Source: Dysgonomonadaceae bacterium zrk40 (lineage in GTDB: Bacteria > Bacteroidota > Bacteroidia > Bacteroidales > Dysgonomonadaceae). Taken from it: DNA of 64,000 bases. This document shows, in pieces, positions 26,900-35,186 of the stretch; position 1 is the stretch's first letter, and the number at the start of each line of letters is the position of its first letter. The notes beneath the pieces were generated by a model. That model saw nothing but the letters and a program-made list of their open reading frames with translations, made no database searches and was not told the origin of the DNA. The stretch covers positions 682,001 to 746,000 of the forward strand of contig CP070276.1 of NCBI GenBank assembly GCA_016916535.1, written 5' to 3'. Both the position numbers and the translations under genes were made by a program.

Positions 26900-27064
26900 T
26901 GTGCGGATATATTTCCAAGACCTCAGCTTATTGTCGGGGCACCCGTTCGCTGCAACAAGCGCAACCTGACAAGCTGTTTGAGCGTAGCGAGTTCTTGTCA
27001 GGTAGCTTGTAAAGCGTGAACGGGTCGACAAGAAGATGCAGTCGCTGTGAAATATATCCGCACA
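26900..27064. repeat. 165-bp element with 16-bp terminal inverted repeats
   Basis: TGTGCGGATATATTTC at 26900-26915 is mirrored exactly at 27049-27064. Nested inside are further dyads: TTGTCG/CGACAA (26931, 27026), CCCGTTC/GAACGGG (26942, 27018), CCTGACAAG/CTTGTCAGG (26965, 26994) and ACAAGCT/AGCTTGT. The whole could fold into one long branched hairpin. It has no coding capacity, so it could be a MITE-like or REP-like mobile repeat. Confidence 0.65.
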
Positions 27065-27108
27065 ACTGACAGCTGATCACTGACAACTGACAACTGACAA
27101 GCTGCCAG
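27065..27108. repeat. Heptad array downstream of the LolD-like gene
   Basis: Six units of period 7 such as ACTGACA, GCTGATC and ACTGACA again, ending at the stop codon of the ABC ATPase gene and abutting the 165-bp element. Confidence 0.75.
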
Positions 27109-27762
27109 CTATTTCTCAACAACCCCGTCCCGCATGTGAATGGTACGGTCGGTGATGGAGGCCAGCTGCTCATCGTGCGTCACGATCACGAACGTCTGGT
27201 TCAGTTTGTCGCGCAGCTCAAAGAAGAGCTGGTGCAGCTCCGCCTTGTTGTCACTGTCGAGGCTGCCGGAGGGCTCATCGGCGAACACCACCAGGGGGTC
27301 GTTGATCAGGGCACGGGCTACTGCCACGCGCTGCTTCTCACCACCGGACAGCTCTGCCGGCTTGTGCTCCTCCCGCTCCGAGAGGCCCATCATCGCCAGC
27401 AGCTCACGGGCCCGTGCCTCCGCCTTCGCATGCTTCACGTTGCCTATCAGCGCAGGGATCATCACATTCTCCAGCGCCGTGAACTCGGGCAGCAGCTGGT
27501 GAAACTGGAAGACGAAGCCGATGTTTTTGTTGCGGAAGTCGGCCAGCTGCTGTTCGCTGAGCTGACTCAGGTCCTCTCCGTCGATCAGGACACGACCACC
27601 GTCCGATTTCTCCAGGGTGCCCATGATCATGAGCAGGGTGGTCTTGCCGGCACCGCTGGGACCGACGATTGAGACAATCTCTCCACGCTTTACCTCCAGG
27701 TCTATTTCTTTCAACACCTGCAGCGACCCGAAGCTTTTGGTGATCTTTTCCGCTTTTATCAT
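27109..27762 (-). CDS. lolD: ABC transporter ATPase, LolD-like, 217 aa
   Basis: This is an ATP-binding subunit of the type VII (LolCDE/MacB) ABC group, which in the Lol system extracts lipoproteins from the inner membrane. Walker A is [11 protein letters not shown], the signature is [13 protein letters not shown] and Walker B is VVFADEPSG (Ser where Thr is usual). Start taken at [12 protein letters not shown], matching family N-termini; an in-frame ATG ten codons upstream (27792) is possible. No permease gene is adjacent, so its partner must lie elsewhere, and LolD is the likeliest but not the only assignment. Confidence 0.75.
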   Translation of the reverse strand: MIKAEKITKSFGSLQVLKEIDLEVKRGEIVSIVGPSGAGKTTLLMIMGTLEKSDGGRVLIDGEDLSQLSEQQLADFRNKNIGFVFQFHQLLPEFTALENVMIPALIGNVKHAKAEARARELLAMMGLSEREEHKPAELSGGEKQRVAVARALINDPLVVFADEPSGSLDSDNKAELHQLFFELRDKLNQTFVIVTHDEQLASITDRTIHMRDGVVEK

Positions 27763-27792
27763 CTGATCTACAATATTCTTTTTCCTGATCAT

Positions 27793-28080
27793 CGGGATGC
27801 ACAGAGCATCTCCACATGATCAGTCTCCCTTTGTTCGCCTGCAGATTGCCGGATGGATTAACTCCACTTCCGGCTGCCAAAGAAACAGATTTCCCCGCAG
27901 GAACAATGTGCGAAGATAAGAAAAAAGCTTTACATTATACGCAACATGAACCAGATCAGGTTGGCAGTTAGACTCCCGGAGATCTAAATTTGTTTCGGAG
28001 GATCAACCCGCAGGGAACATCTTCCCCGCTAAAACTGTTCTATGAAACATGGGGAACCATCCTCTCAAAATGAACGAAAC
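27793..28080. promoter_or_regulatory. Divergent gap between lolD-like gene and pdxH
   Basis: No gene is visible. On the minus strand TATCTTCG (27911-27918) differs from the -7 consensus TAnnTTTG by one base and could drive the ABC ATPase gene with a leader of about 140 bases. I see no clear promoter for pdxH. Confidence 0.3.
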
Positions 28081-28719
28081 ATGAAGAAATTACATACCAT
28101 GCGCCGGGAGTACAACAGCGGCGCATTGCCGGAGCAGGCAATGGACAAGGATCCGATGACGATGTTCGCCCGCTGGCTGGAGGAGGCGATCGCAGTAGAG
28201 ATCGAGGAACCCAACGCAATGACAATCGCCACCGCCACACCGGAGGGCAGACCCTCGGCACGGGTGGTGCTGCTCAAAGAGATGGGGAGCGACGGCTTCG
28301 TCTTCTTCACCAACTACCTGAGTCGCAAGGGGCGGGAGCTGGCGGCCAACCCGCTGGCGGCGTTGCTGTTCGACTGGCACCCGATGGCACGACAGATACG
28401 CATTGAGGGAAGGGTTGAACAGCTCTCACCCGAAGAGTCGGATGCCTACTACAACTCGCGACCGGAGAACGCACGCATCGGTGCCTGGTCGTCTCCCCAG
28501 AGCAGGGTGGTGCGGGACCGTGTGGAGCTGGATGCCCTGCAGCGGGAGGTGGAGCAGCGATTCGCACAGGAACCGCTCCCCCGCCCCGTTCACTGGGGCG
28601 GATACCTGGTGCGCCCCACCATGATTGAGTTCTGGCAGGGACGTCCCGACCGGATGCACGACCGGCTGGTATATTACAAAACGGAAGAGGGGTGGAGCCT
28701 GCACCGGCTCGCACCCTGA
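28081..28719 (+). CDS. pdxH: Pyridoxamine/pyridoxine 5'-phosphate oxidase
   Basis: This FMN enzyme oxidises pyridoxine or pyridoxamine 5'-phosphate to pyridoxal 5'-phosphate. The FMN-binding stretch RPSARVVLLKE, then FFTNYLSRKGREL, WHPMARQIRIEGRVEQ, ARIGAWSSPQS and the C-terminal HWGGYLVRP with FWQGRPDRMHDR are all present, giving a full 212-residue protein. The ATG at 28081 matches the family start (MKKLHTMRREY); one 13 codons earlier is unlikely. Oxygen is the usual electron acceptor, which hints at some oxygen exposure. Confidence 0.95.
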   Translation: MKKLHTMRREYNSGALPEQAMDKDPMTMFARWLEEAIAVEIEEPNAMTIATATPEGRPSARVVLLKEMGSDGFVFFTNYLSRKGRELAANPLAALLFDWHPMARQIRIEGRVEQLSPEESDAYYNSRPENARIGAWSSPQSRVVRDRVELDALQREVEQRFAQEPLPRPVHWGGYLVRPTMIEFWQGRPDRMHDRLVYYKTEEGWSLHRLAP

Positions 28720-28743
28720 ACAACGATTCTTATCCCTCGAAGC

Positions 28744-29442
28744 CTACCTTGCGGTGGGTATGATTTTGTTTTTAGCCACCGTGGCCACGAACTCTTTCAG
28801 GTAATGGGGTTCGAAATAGGCGCTGTCAACAAACTGCTTCTCATTGAATGCCTGCTCAGCCAGCGGCACCATGCCGGTTGCCAGGGGATGGATATCGTCC
28901 ACGAACAGGGCGTTGGGATGGGTGATCACCGGCCGGCACTTGTCGGCTCCGTTGCCGAAAAAGTGCACCTTGTGTTTTGACAGTAAATCGAGATAGCTCT
29001 CCCCGTCAACGATGTCGGCAGCCGTGGGGCGGATCGTTTCCAGCGTGCGATTGTAGAAGGTGGCGTACACCTCCATGCGGCGGGCATCAATCATGGGACA
29101 GAGCAGATCCTCCTCCCCTGCCCTGGCGGCTACCATCGAGGCCATCACCAGCGGTGTGGGGATGGCGATGAGGGGGATGCCCAGTCCGTAGCTGAATCCC
29201 TTTGCCTCGGAGACACCGATGCGCAGACCGGTGTAGGAGCCCGGGCCGCTGCTCACGGCGATGGCATCGAGGGTGATCGCCTCTTTGCGGACATATTTCA
29301 TGATCTCATCGACAAACACTCCCAGCAGGGTGGCGTGCGACTGTCCCCGGAAATCCTCGCGGGAGAGCAGCAGCTCCCCGTCGCGCGACAGGGCGCAGGA
29401 GCAGGCGGGTGTGGCCGTTTCAATGGAAAGGATGGTGCACAT
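28744..29442 (-). CDS. tsaB: tRNA threonylcarbamoyladenosine biosynthesis protein TsaB
   Basis: TsaB is the scaffold partner of TsaD and TsaE in making t6A37 in tRNAs that read ANN codons. The N-terminal ILSIETATPACSCALSRDG and AVSSGPGSYTGLRIGVSEAKG are the family hallmarks of this ASKHA-fold protein. At 232 residues the length is typical. It is convergent with pdxH, with 24 bp between the stops. TsaD and TsaE are not in the window. Confidence 0.93.
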   Translation of the reverse strand: MCTILSIETATPACSCALSRDGELLLSREDFRGQSHATLLGVFVDEIMKYVRKEAITLDAIAVSSGPGSYTGLRIGVSEAKGFSYGLGIPLIAIPTPLVMASMVAARAGEEDLLCPMIDARRMEVYATFYNRTLETIRPTAADIVDGESYLDLLSKHKVHFFGNGADKCRPVITHPNALFVDDIHPLATGMVPLAEQAFNEKQFVDSAYFEPHYLKEFVATVAKNKIIPTAR

Positions 29443-29574
29443 GCTTCAATATCTGTCTAAATACAATTCTCTTCACGGCCAGATGCAACGACCGGGGTTT
29501 CAGTTATATCGTCCTTGAAAGGTGTAAAGGTACAAAAAAGCGGTGAAGCCACTTTACGAGAGGGGCAAAAAAAA

Positions 29575-29602
29575 AGAACTGCATCACATCGGATGCAGTT
29601 CT
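29575..29602 (-). terminator. Intrinsic terminator of the RRM gene
   Basis: Perfect 11-bp arms, AGAACTGCATC and its complement, enclose ACATCG. On the minus strand a run of about nine T follows. It is 22 bp past the RRM gene stop. Confidence 0.9.
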
Positions 29603-29624
29603 TTTCTAAACCTATGGGTGCTAC

Positions 29625-29939
29625 TTAGTACCTGTTGCTTCTTTCGCGATTTCCGTAACCACCGCGGTTGTTGTTGCGGGGACGGTCACCACCTTCAGTA
29701 CGGGGACGGGCTACTGATACAGAAAGCGTACGTCCGTCGTATTCTGCATCGTTCAGTTCTTCAATGGCATGCTGTCCTTCTTCGTCGTTGGACATTTCTA
29801 CGAAACCGTAACCTTTTGAGCGACGGGTTTCACGATCGGTAATGATCTTAGCTGAGGATACTTCACCATACTCCTCAAACAGTTCTTTTAAATCGGCGTC
29901 AGTAATCTGATAACTTAAGCCAGCTACAAAAATGTTCAT
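29625..29939 (-). CDS. RRM-domain RNA-binding protein with glycine-rich tail, 104 aa
   Basis: A single RNA recognition motif fills residues 1-80. RNP2 is IFVAGL and RNP1 is KGYGFVEM. A short Arg/Gly/Asn-rich tail (residues 82-104) follows. Small proteins of this kind are abundant in Bacteroidota, which lack Hfq, and are thought to act as general RNA regulators. The gene is monocistronic, with its own promoter, a leader of about 120 bases and a strong terminator. Confidence 0.9.
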   Translation of the reverse strand: MNIFVAGLSYQITDADLKELFEEYGEVSSAKIITDRETRRSKGYGFVEMSNDEEGQHAIEELNDAEYDGRTLSVSVARPRTEGGDRPRNNNRGGYGNRERSNRY

Positions 29940-30067
29940 GTAAAATAATTAAAATAAAAATAAAAATAAATTTTGCGCAGAAGTCTTTGAATGAGAGAAG
30001 TTAGAAATGACTTGACAGTGGTGTGAAGTAAATATTTAACGGCTCGCAAAAAAAACCTTTTGCCCGA

Positions 30068-30097
30068 CAAAGATAGGTATAAATTATTTGTGACAAA
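30068..30097 (-). promoter_or_regulatory. Bacteroidota-type promoter for the RRM gene
   Basis: On the minus strand, -33 TTTG (30094-30097) and -7 TATCTTTG (30068-30075) are separated by 18 bases, close to the usual 19-21. It predicts an AT-rich leader of about 120 bases, long enough for autoregulation by the protein, which is speculation. Confidence 0.65.
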
Positions 30098-30136
30098 ATA
30101 TTTTAGGGGAAAATCGCAAAAAAAAGAGAAAAAAAA

Positions 30137-30158
30137 GGGGAATTGTCTCCAATTCCCC
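30137..30158 (-). terminator. Intrinsic terminator of the M3 peptidase gene
   Basis: The arms are GGGGAATTG and CAATTCCCC around TCTC, followed on the minus strand by a T-rich run. It is 33 bp past the peptidase stop. Confidence 0.88.
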
Positions 30159-30190
30159 TAATTTTCACCCTGTTTGAGCAAAAATATGAA

Positions 30191-32281
30191 TCAATTCACG
30201 CCGCTTCGTTTGAGCAGTGCCTCTACCGTGGGCTCCTGACCGCGGAACCGTTTGTAGAGTTCCATCGGCTCTTCGGTGTTGCCCCGCTCCAGGATGTTGC
30301 GGCGGAACGAGTCGGCTGTCGCCTTGTCGAAGATGCCGTTCTGCTTGAAGAGCGAGAAGGCATCGGCATCCATCACCTCGGCCCACTTGTAGCTGTAGTA
30401 GCCGGCGGCGTATCCTCCGGAGAAGATGTGGCCAAAGGAGGTCGACATGCAGGCTTCCGGCACCACCGGCAGCAGCTGCACGCGTGCCATCGCCTCCTGC
30501 TCGAATGCGGGGACATCGCCCTCAAAAGGCTCTGTGAGCGAGTGCCAGGCCATGTCGAGGTATCCGAAGGAGAGCTGGCGCAGGGTGAGGTAGCCGGTGT
30601 TGTAGTTCGAGGCATCAATGATCTTCTGCAGCAGCGCGTCGGGCATCTTCTCACCGGTCTCGTAATGGAATGCGAAGCGGTCGAGGTACTCCTTCTCGAT
30701 GAGCCAGTTCTCCATGATCTGTGAGGGCAGCTCCACGAAGTCGCGGTAGACACCGGTGCCTGAGAGGCTCTCGTAGGTGCTGCGGGCCAGCATGCCGTGG
30801 AGGGCGTGGCCAAACTCGTGGAGGAAGGTCTCCACCTCGTCGAAGGTGAGCAGCGCCGGCTTGCTGTCGGTGGGACGGGTGAAGTTCATCACGATGGTGA
30901 CGTGGGGACGGCTGTCTACACCATCTTTCATGTACTGGCTCTTGAAGGAGGACATCCAGGCACCGGAACGCTTGCCGTCGCGCGGGTGGAAGTCGGTGTA
31001 GAGCACCGAGAGGAAGTCGCCATTCTCATCCAGCACGTCGAACGCCTCCACCTCGGGGTGGTAGACCTGGATGGCCGGGTTGGGCACAAACTGCAGCCCG
31101 TAGAGCTCGGTAGCCAGTCCGAAGACCCCTTTCTTCACGTTCTCCAGCTCGAAGTAGGGACGTGTCATCTCGTCGTTCACCCCGTAGCGGTTGTCTTTAA
31201 GCTTGTCGGCATAGAAGCTCCAGTCCCAGGGTTGCATCTCCATGGGCTTCCCCTCCACCTCCGAGGCGTAAGCAGCCACCGCAGCCACCTCATCGCGGGC
31301 CACATCGCCGAAGGCATCGGCCAGGTTGTCGAGCAGGCCGAAGACGCCGGCGGCATTCTTCGCCATGCGGTTCTTCAGCACGTAGTCGGAGTAGCTCTTG
31401 TAGCCGAGCAGGTTGGCGATCTGCAGGCGCAGCGTGGCAATCTTGCGCACATTCTCCCGGTTGTCATACTCACCGCCCTTCACCCCCTTGGTGGCGTTGG
31501 CCATGTAGAGCTTGTGCCGCAGGTCGCGCCGGGAGGAGTATTTCATGAAGCCGATGTAGCTCGGTGCGGAGAGGTCGATCAGCCATCCCTCCTTGTTCTT
31601 GGCCTTCGCCTTGGCAGCGGCGGCATCGATCAGGCTCGCGGGCAGTCCCGCCAGGTCGGCCTCATCGGTGAGCAGCATCTCGTAAGCGTTGGTCTCGCGC
31701 AGGTTGTTCTGCCCAAAGTCGAGTGTCGCCTTGCTCAGCTCCATGGAGAGGGCGCGGTACTGCTCCTTGCCCTCGGCCGTGAGCGTGGCACCACTGTTCT
31801 CGAATCCTTCGTAGTACTTCTCCGTGAGGCGGATCTGCTCAGGGGTGAGTCCTGCGGCATGTCGGTTGTCATGGACCGCTTTCACCCTCTTGAAGAGCGC
31901 CTCGTTGAGGTTGATGTTGTTGGAGTGTTCCGACAGCTTCGGACTGAGTCGCTGGGAGATCTCCATCATCTCATCGTTGCTCTCAGAGCCCAGCAGGTTG
32001 AAGAAGACGCTGCTGACGCGGTTCATCATCGCACCCGAGTGCTCGATGGCCTCGATGGTGTTGGCGAAGGTGCCTGCATCAGGGTTGGATGCAATCCTGT
32101 CGATCTCCGCCTGGTGTTCGGCAATCGCTTTCTCGAAGGCCGGTTCGTAATGTTCGATTTTGATCTCGTTGAAGGGTGCCGTGGCGTGCGGCGTTTCGAA
32201 CGGCTTGAAGAAGGGGTTCTTCTCCGCCGAGGCTGTTGTCATCATCATCACAGAAAATAGGATTAATAGTGTTTTCTTCAT
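30191..32281 (-). CDS. dcp: M3-family metallopeptidase (peptidyl-dipeptidase Dcp), ~696 aa
   Basis: This zinc peptidase cleaves dipeptides from the C-termini of peptides. The zinc motif HEFGHALHGM lies near residue 487, and the C-terminal substrate-binding region (FGHIFSGGYAAGYYSYKW) is typical of Dcp. Start placed at MKKTLLILFSVM, which begins a clear signal peptide (cleavage near TASA|EK); the ATG 16 codons upstream would spoil it. A periplasmic location fits cooperation with the DPP5-like enzyme in peptide use. Confidence 0.92.
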   Translation of the reverse strand: MKKTLLILFSVMMMTTASAEKNPFFKPFETPHATAPFNEIKIEHYEPAFEKAIAEHQAEIDRIASNPDAGTFANTIEAIEHSGAMMNRVSSVFFNLLGSESNDEMMEISQRLSPKLSEHSNNINLNEALFKRVKAVHDNRHAAGLTPEQIRLTEKYYEGFENSGATLTAEGKEQYRALSMELSKATLDFGQNNLRETNAYEMLLTDEADLAGLPASLIDAAAAKAKAKNKEGWLIDLSAPSYIGFMKYSSRRDLRHKLYMANATKGVKGGEYDNRENVRKIATLRLQIANLLGYKSYSDYVLKNRMAKNAAGVFGLLDNLADAFGDVARDEVAAVAAYASEVEGKPMEMQPWDWSFYADKLKDNRYGVNDEMTRPYFELENVKKGVFGLATELYGLQFVPNPAIQVYHPEVEAFDVLDENGDFLSVLYTDFHPRDGKRSGAWMSSFKSQYMKDGVDSRPHVTIVMNFTRPTDSKPALLTFDEVETFLHEFGHALHGMLARSTYESLSGTGVYRDFVELPSQIMENWLIEKEYLDRFAFHYETGEKMPDALLQKIIDASNYNTGYLTLRQLSFGYLDMAWHSLTEPFEGDVPAFEQEAMARVQLLPVVPEACMSTSFGHIFSGGYAAGYYSYKWAEVMDADAFSLFKQNGIFDKATADSFRRNILERGNTEEPMELYKRFRGQEPTVEALLKRSGVN

Positions 32282-32318
32282 AAAAAAAACTTTACATTTG
32301 TGGAAATCATAATGGGAA

Positions 32319-32326
32319 CAAAGATA
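32319..32326 (-). promoter_or_regulatory. -7 box upstream of dcp
   Basis: The minus strand reads TATCTTTG, a perfect TAnnTTTG, about 38 bp before the preferred dcp start. No clear TTTG is present at the -33 spacing. Confidence 0.5.
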
Positions 32327-32392
32327 CATTTTTTTCGGATTGATTTAACATTCCTGTTTCGGGTGAAGTCATCTGCGTAAGACAACAAGTTT

Positions 32393-32415
32393 GAGGTTCC
32401 CGGTTCGATGTTCAC
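32393..32415. repeat. Short heptad array, dcp/AAA ATPase gap
   Basis: Three units of period 7 (GAGGTTC, CCGGTTC, GATGTTC), of the same word type as the arrays at 26858 and 49581. Confidence 0.6.
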
Positions 32416-32432
32416 TTTTTGTAAGTTACAAT

Positions 32433-32463
32433 TTTGTTAGTCCGAAAGAAAAAGCTATATTTG
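32433..32463 (+). promoter_or_regulatory. Bacteroidota promoter, exact consensus, for AAA ATPase gene
   Basis: TTTG (32433-32436), then 19 bases, then TATATTTG (32456-32463). The predicted start of transcription is only a few bases before the ATG at 32474, so the mRNA would be nearly leaderless. Confidence 0.8.
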
Positions 32464-32473
32464 TTGCAAGACA

Positions 32474-33649
32474 ATGAGATCGGTACCATTCACATACGGA
32501 CGCGTGACCGCTTCGGATGACTTCACCAACCGTAGCGAGGAGATAGCACTGCTGAAACGCAACTTCCTGGCGGGGGTGAACACCATCCTGATCTCCCCGC
32601 GCCGCTGGGGCAAAACATCCCTGCTGCGCAGGGTGAGTGAGGAGCTGACGCGCGAACAGAAGGATCTCCGCATATGCCACATCGATATTTTCGATCTCCG
32701 CAACGAACATCAGTTTTACGTGGCCCTGGCCAACGGGGTGCTGCAAGCCACCTCCTCCCGGTGGGAGGAGTTCGTGAAGGATGCCAAGCAGTTCCTGGGA
32801 GCGCTGGTGCCCACCATCACCTTCTCACCCGACATGCAGACCGGCGTCTCGTTTGGCGTGGGATGGGAAGAGATTGAACGCAACCCGGAGGAGATCCTCG
32901 ACCTGGCGGAGCGGGTGGCAGAACAAAAGAAGATTCAAATAATCGTATGCATCGACGAGTTTCAGTCGCTCGCCTCCTTTTCCAACCCGCTGGCATTCCA
33001 GAAGAAGCTGCGGGCACGCTGGCAGAACCACCGGCATGTATCCTACTGCCTCTACGGCAGCAAGCGCCACATGCTGCTGGAGGTGTTCACCGACAGCTCG
33101 ATGCCCTTCTACAAGTTCGGCGAGCTGCTCTACCTGAAGAAGATCGGGACGGAGGAGTGGATACCCTTCATCCGCCGCCGCTTCAGCGATACGGGCAAGG
33201 AGATCTCGGCAGACGACGCACGCCTCATCGCCCAACTGGCGGAGAACCACCCCTACTACGTGCAGCAGCTGGCACAGCAAAGCTGGTTCCGTACCGGCAG
33301 GAAGTGCAACAGGGAGATCATCCTCTCTGCCTGCGAGGACATCGTGGGTCAGCTGGGACTGCTCTTCGCCAACATCACAGAACGATTCTCCGCCACCCAG
33401 ATGGGCCTCCTCAGGGCGATCATCGCGGGGGAGAAGCAGCTCTCGGCACAGCAGACGCTGCTGCATTACCGACTGGGCACATCGGCCAACGTGGTGAGGA
33501 TGAAAAGAGGCCTGATTGAGTCGGAGGTGCTGGACGACAGCGGTGGGGAGCTCACCTTCCTGGACCCGATGTTCCGCTACTGGCTGGAGTTCATCCTCTT
33601 TCATAAAGAGTCAACAAATAATTTCACAAATGATAAAACAGAAAGCTAA
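32474..33649 (+). CDS. Orphan AAA ATPase (archaeal-type ATPase / DUF234-like), 391 aa
   Basis: The N-terminus (FTNRSEEIALLKRNF) and Walker A SPRRWGKTSLL, with Walker B IIVCIDEFQSL, place it among the STAND-like AAA ATPases common in Bacteroidota. The C-terminal third (from ~290) resembles a winged helix (LLRAIIAGEKQLSAQQ). The biological function of these genes is unknown. It has its own promoter and no clear operon partner; phoH follows after 50 bp. Base composition is like the neighbouring core genes, so no sign of recent transfer. Confidence 0.8.
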   Translation: MRSVPFTYGRVTASDDFTNRSEEIALLKRNFLAGVNTILISPRRWGKTSLLRRVSEELTREQKDLRICHIDIFDLRNEHQFYVALANGVLQATSSRWEEFVKDAKQFLGALVPTITFSPDMQTGVSFGVGWEEIERNPEEILDLAERVAEQKKIQIIVCIDEFQSLASFSNPLAFQKKLRARWQNHRHVSYCLYGSKRHMLLEVFTDSSMPFYKFGELLYLKKIGTEEWIPFIRRRFSDTGKEISADDARLIAQLAENHPYYVQQLAQQSWFRTGRKCNREIILSACEDIVGQLGLLFANITERFSATQMGLLRAIIAGEKQLSAQQTLLHYRLGTSANVVRMKRGLIESEVLDDSGGELTFLDPMFRYWLEFILFHKESTNNFTNDKTES

Positions 33650-33667
33650 CAGCTAACAGCTAACAGC
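33644..33667. repeat. Heptad array before PIN-PhoH gene
   Basis: Three exact copies of AGCTAAC and a partial fourth just after the AAA ATPase stop codon. Confidence 0.8.
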
Positions 33668-33699
33668 TTTATATAAACAACCCTTAATCGAAATAACAG

Positions 33700-35121
33700 A
33701 TGGCTACAACAAAGAAAAGTGAAGAGAAGACAACGAAGAGCACAGCTGCCAAGGCAGAGAGTAAAGGAACCACGCGCACGCGCAAGAGCGTGAAGGCAGG
33801 GACGAAGAAGAACTTCATCCTCGACACCAACGTGATCCTGCACGACTACAAATGCCTGGACAACTTCGAAGAAAATGATATCTACATCCCCTTCATCGTG
33901 TTGGAAGAATTGGACAAGTTCAAGAAAGGAAGCGACCAGATCAACTTCAACGCCCGTGCTTTCGTGCGGGAGCTGGACCTGATCACCGACGATGATTTCT
34001 TCGTAAAAGGTGCCGACCTGGGTGTGGGCAAGGGGAAGCTCTACATCGTGAACGCACCGCACACCAACAAGAAGATCAATGACGCCTTCCCGGAAAAGAT
34101 ACCCGACAACCGTATCCTCTCGGTGGTGGATGACATCGCAACGAAACACCCGCAGATGAAAACCGCTCTGGTATCGAAAGATATCAACCTGCGGATGAAG
34201 GCCCGCTCACTGGGCATGCTGGCGGAGGATTACATCACCGACAAGGTGACCAACATCGACATCTTCGACCAGGGTGAGGTGGTGATTGAAGGAGTCAACC
34301 CGGACCTGATCGACCTCATCTACGCGCAGAACGGGGGGGTGGAGCTGGAGGCTTTCAGCTTCGAGAAACAGCCGGATCCGAATCAGTGCTTCATCCTCAA
34401 GAGCGAACGCAACAGCGTGCTGGCACGTTACAACCCTTTCACACAGAAGGTCGTCAAGGTGGACAAGGAGAACAACTTCGGCATCCAGCCCCGCAACGCG
34501 GAACAAGCCTTCGCCTTCGAGGTGCTCAACGATCCGGATGTGAAGCTGGTGGGCCTCACCGGCAAGGCGGGTACCGGTAAGACGCTGCTGGCACTGGCAT
34601 CGGCACTGAAGCAGCATAAGATATACGGGCAGATCCTGCTGGCACGACCCATCGTCTCCCTCTCGAACAAGGACCTGGGCTACCTGCCGGGCGACGAGAA
34701 GCAGAAGGTGGCTCCCTACATGCAGCCGCTGTTTGACAACCTCAACGTGATCAAGACACAGCTGGGACAGAACAGCCCCGACCTGAAGGTGATCGAGGAG
34801 CTGCAGAAATCGGGACAGCTGGAGATTGAAGCGCTCGCCTTCATCCGCGGACGAAGCCTCACCGAGACCTACTGCATCATCGACGAGGCACAGAACCTGA
34901 CGCCCCACGAAGTGAAAACAATCATCACCCGCGCGGGAGAGAACACCAAGATGGTGTTCACGGGCGACCTGCAGCAGATCGACTCGCCTTACCTCGACAC
35001 ACAGTCGAACGGCCTGGCTTACATGATCGACAAGATTAAGGGGCAGACGCTCTTCGGTCACGTGAACCTGGTGAAGGGCGAACGCAGCGAGCTCTCAGAA
35101 CTGGCGAGCAACCTTTTATAG
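33700..35121 (+). CDS. PIN-PhoH fusion protein, 473 aa
   Basis: A Lys-rich N-terminus (~30 residues) is followed by a PIN-type ribonuclease domain (FILDTNVILHD with the acidic active-site Asp; VLEELDKFKKG) and, from ~270, a PhoH ATPase/helicase domain with Walker A TGKAGTGKTLLA and Walker B YCIIDEAQNLTP. PIN-PhoH proteins (PhoH2, YlaK) unwind and cut RNA in an ATP-dependent way, known from mycobacterial PhoH2. Here no antitoxin-like gene precedes it, so it is probably a housekeeping RNA-processing enzyme. Confidence 0.9.
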   Translation: MATTKKSEEKTTKSTAAKAESKGTTRTRKSVKAGTKKNFILDTNVILHDYKCLDNFEENDIYIPFIVLEELDKFKKGSDQINFNARAFVRELDLITDDDFFVKGADLGVGKGKLYIVNAPHTNKKINDAFPEKIPDNRILSVVDDIATKHPQMKTALVSKDINLRMKARSLGMLAEDYITDKVTNIDIFDQGEVVIEGVNPDLIDLIYAQNGGVELEAFSFEKQPDPNQCFILKSERNSVLARYNPFTQKVVKVDKENNFGIQPRNAEQAFAFEVLNDPDVKLVGLTGKAGTGKTLLALASALKQHKIYGQILLARPIVSLSNKDLGYLPGDEKQKVAPYMQPLFDNLNVIKTQLGQNSPDLKVIEELQKSGQLEIEALAFIRGRSLTETYCIIDEAQNLTPHEVKTIITRAGENTKMVFTGDLQQIDSPYLDTQSNGLAYMIDKIKGQTLFGHVNLVKGERSELSELASNLL

Positions 35122-35147
35122 CTAATCGCTAACAGCTGACAGCTATT
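35120..35147. repeat. Heptad array between phoH and hisS
   Basis: Four units of period 7 (AGCTAAT, CGCTAAC, AGCTGAC, AGCTATT) starting at the phoH stop codon. Confidence 0.75.
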
Positions 35148-35154
35148 TTTTCAT

Positions 35155-35162
35155 TATCTTTG
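35155..35162 (+). promoter_or_regulatory. -7 box for hisS
   Basis: TATCTTTG fits TAnnTTTG and ends 24 bp before the hisS ATG. The -33 element is not evident and would fall inside the heptad array. Confidence 0.55.
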
Positions 35163-35186
35163 CATCCCGATAAAAGAAATCAGACG

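Noticed and set aside
30797-32260. Long open frame (487 codons) on the plus strand
   Set aside because: Antisense to the M3 peptidase gene, which has the HEFGH motif and a signal peptide. GC-rich DNA gives long chance frames on the opposite strand.
33700-35121. PIN-PhoH as a toxin-antitoxin operon
   Set aside because: In mycobacteria PhoH2 follows a small antitoxin-like gene; here the preceding gene is a 391-residue ATPase and the gap has only a heptad array.
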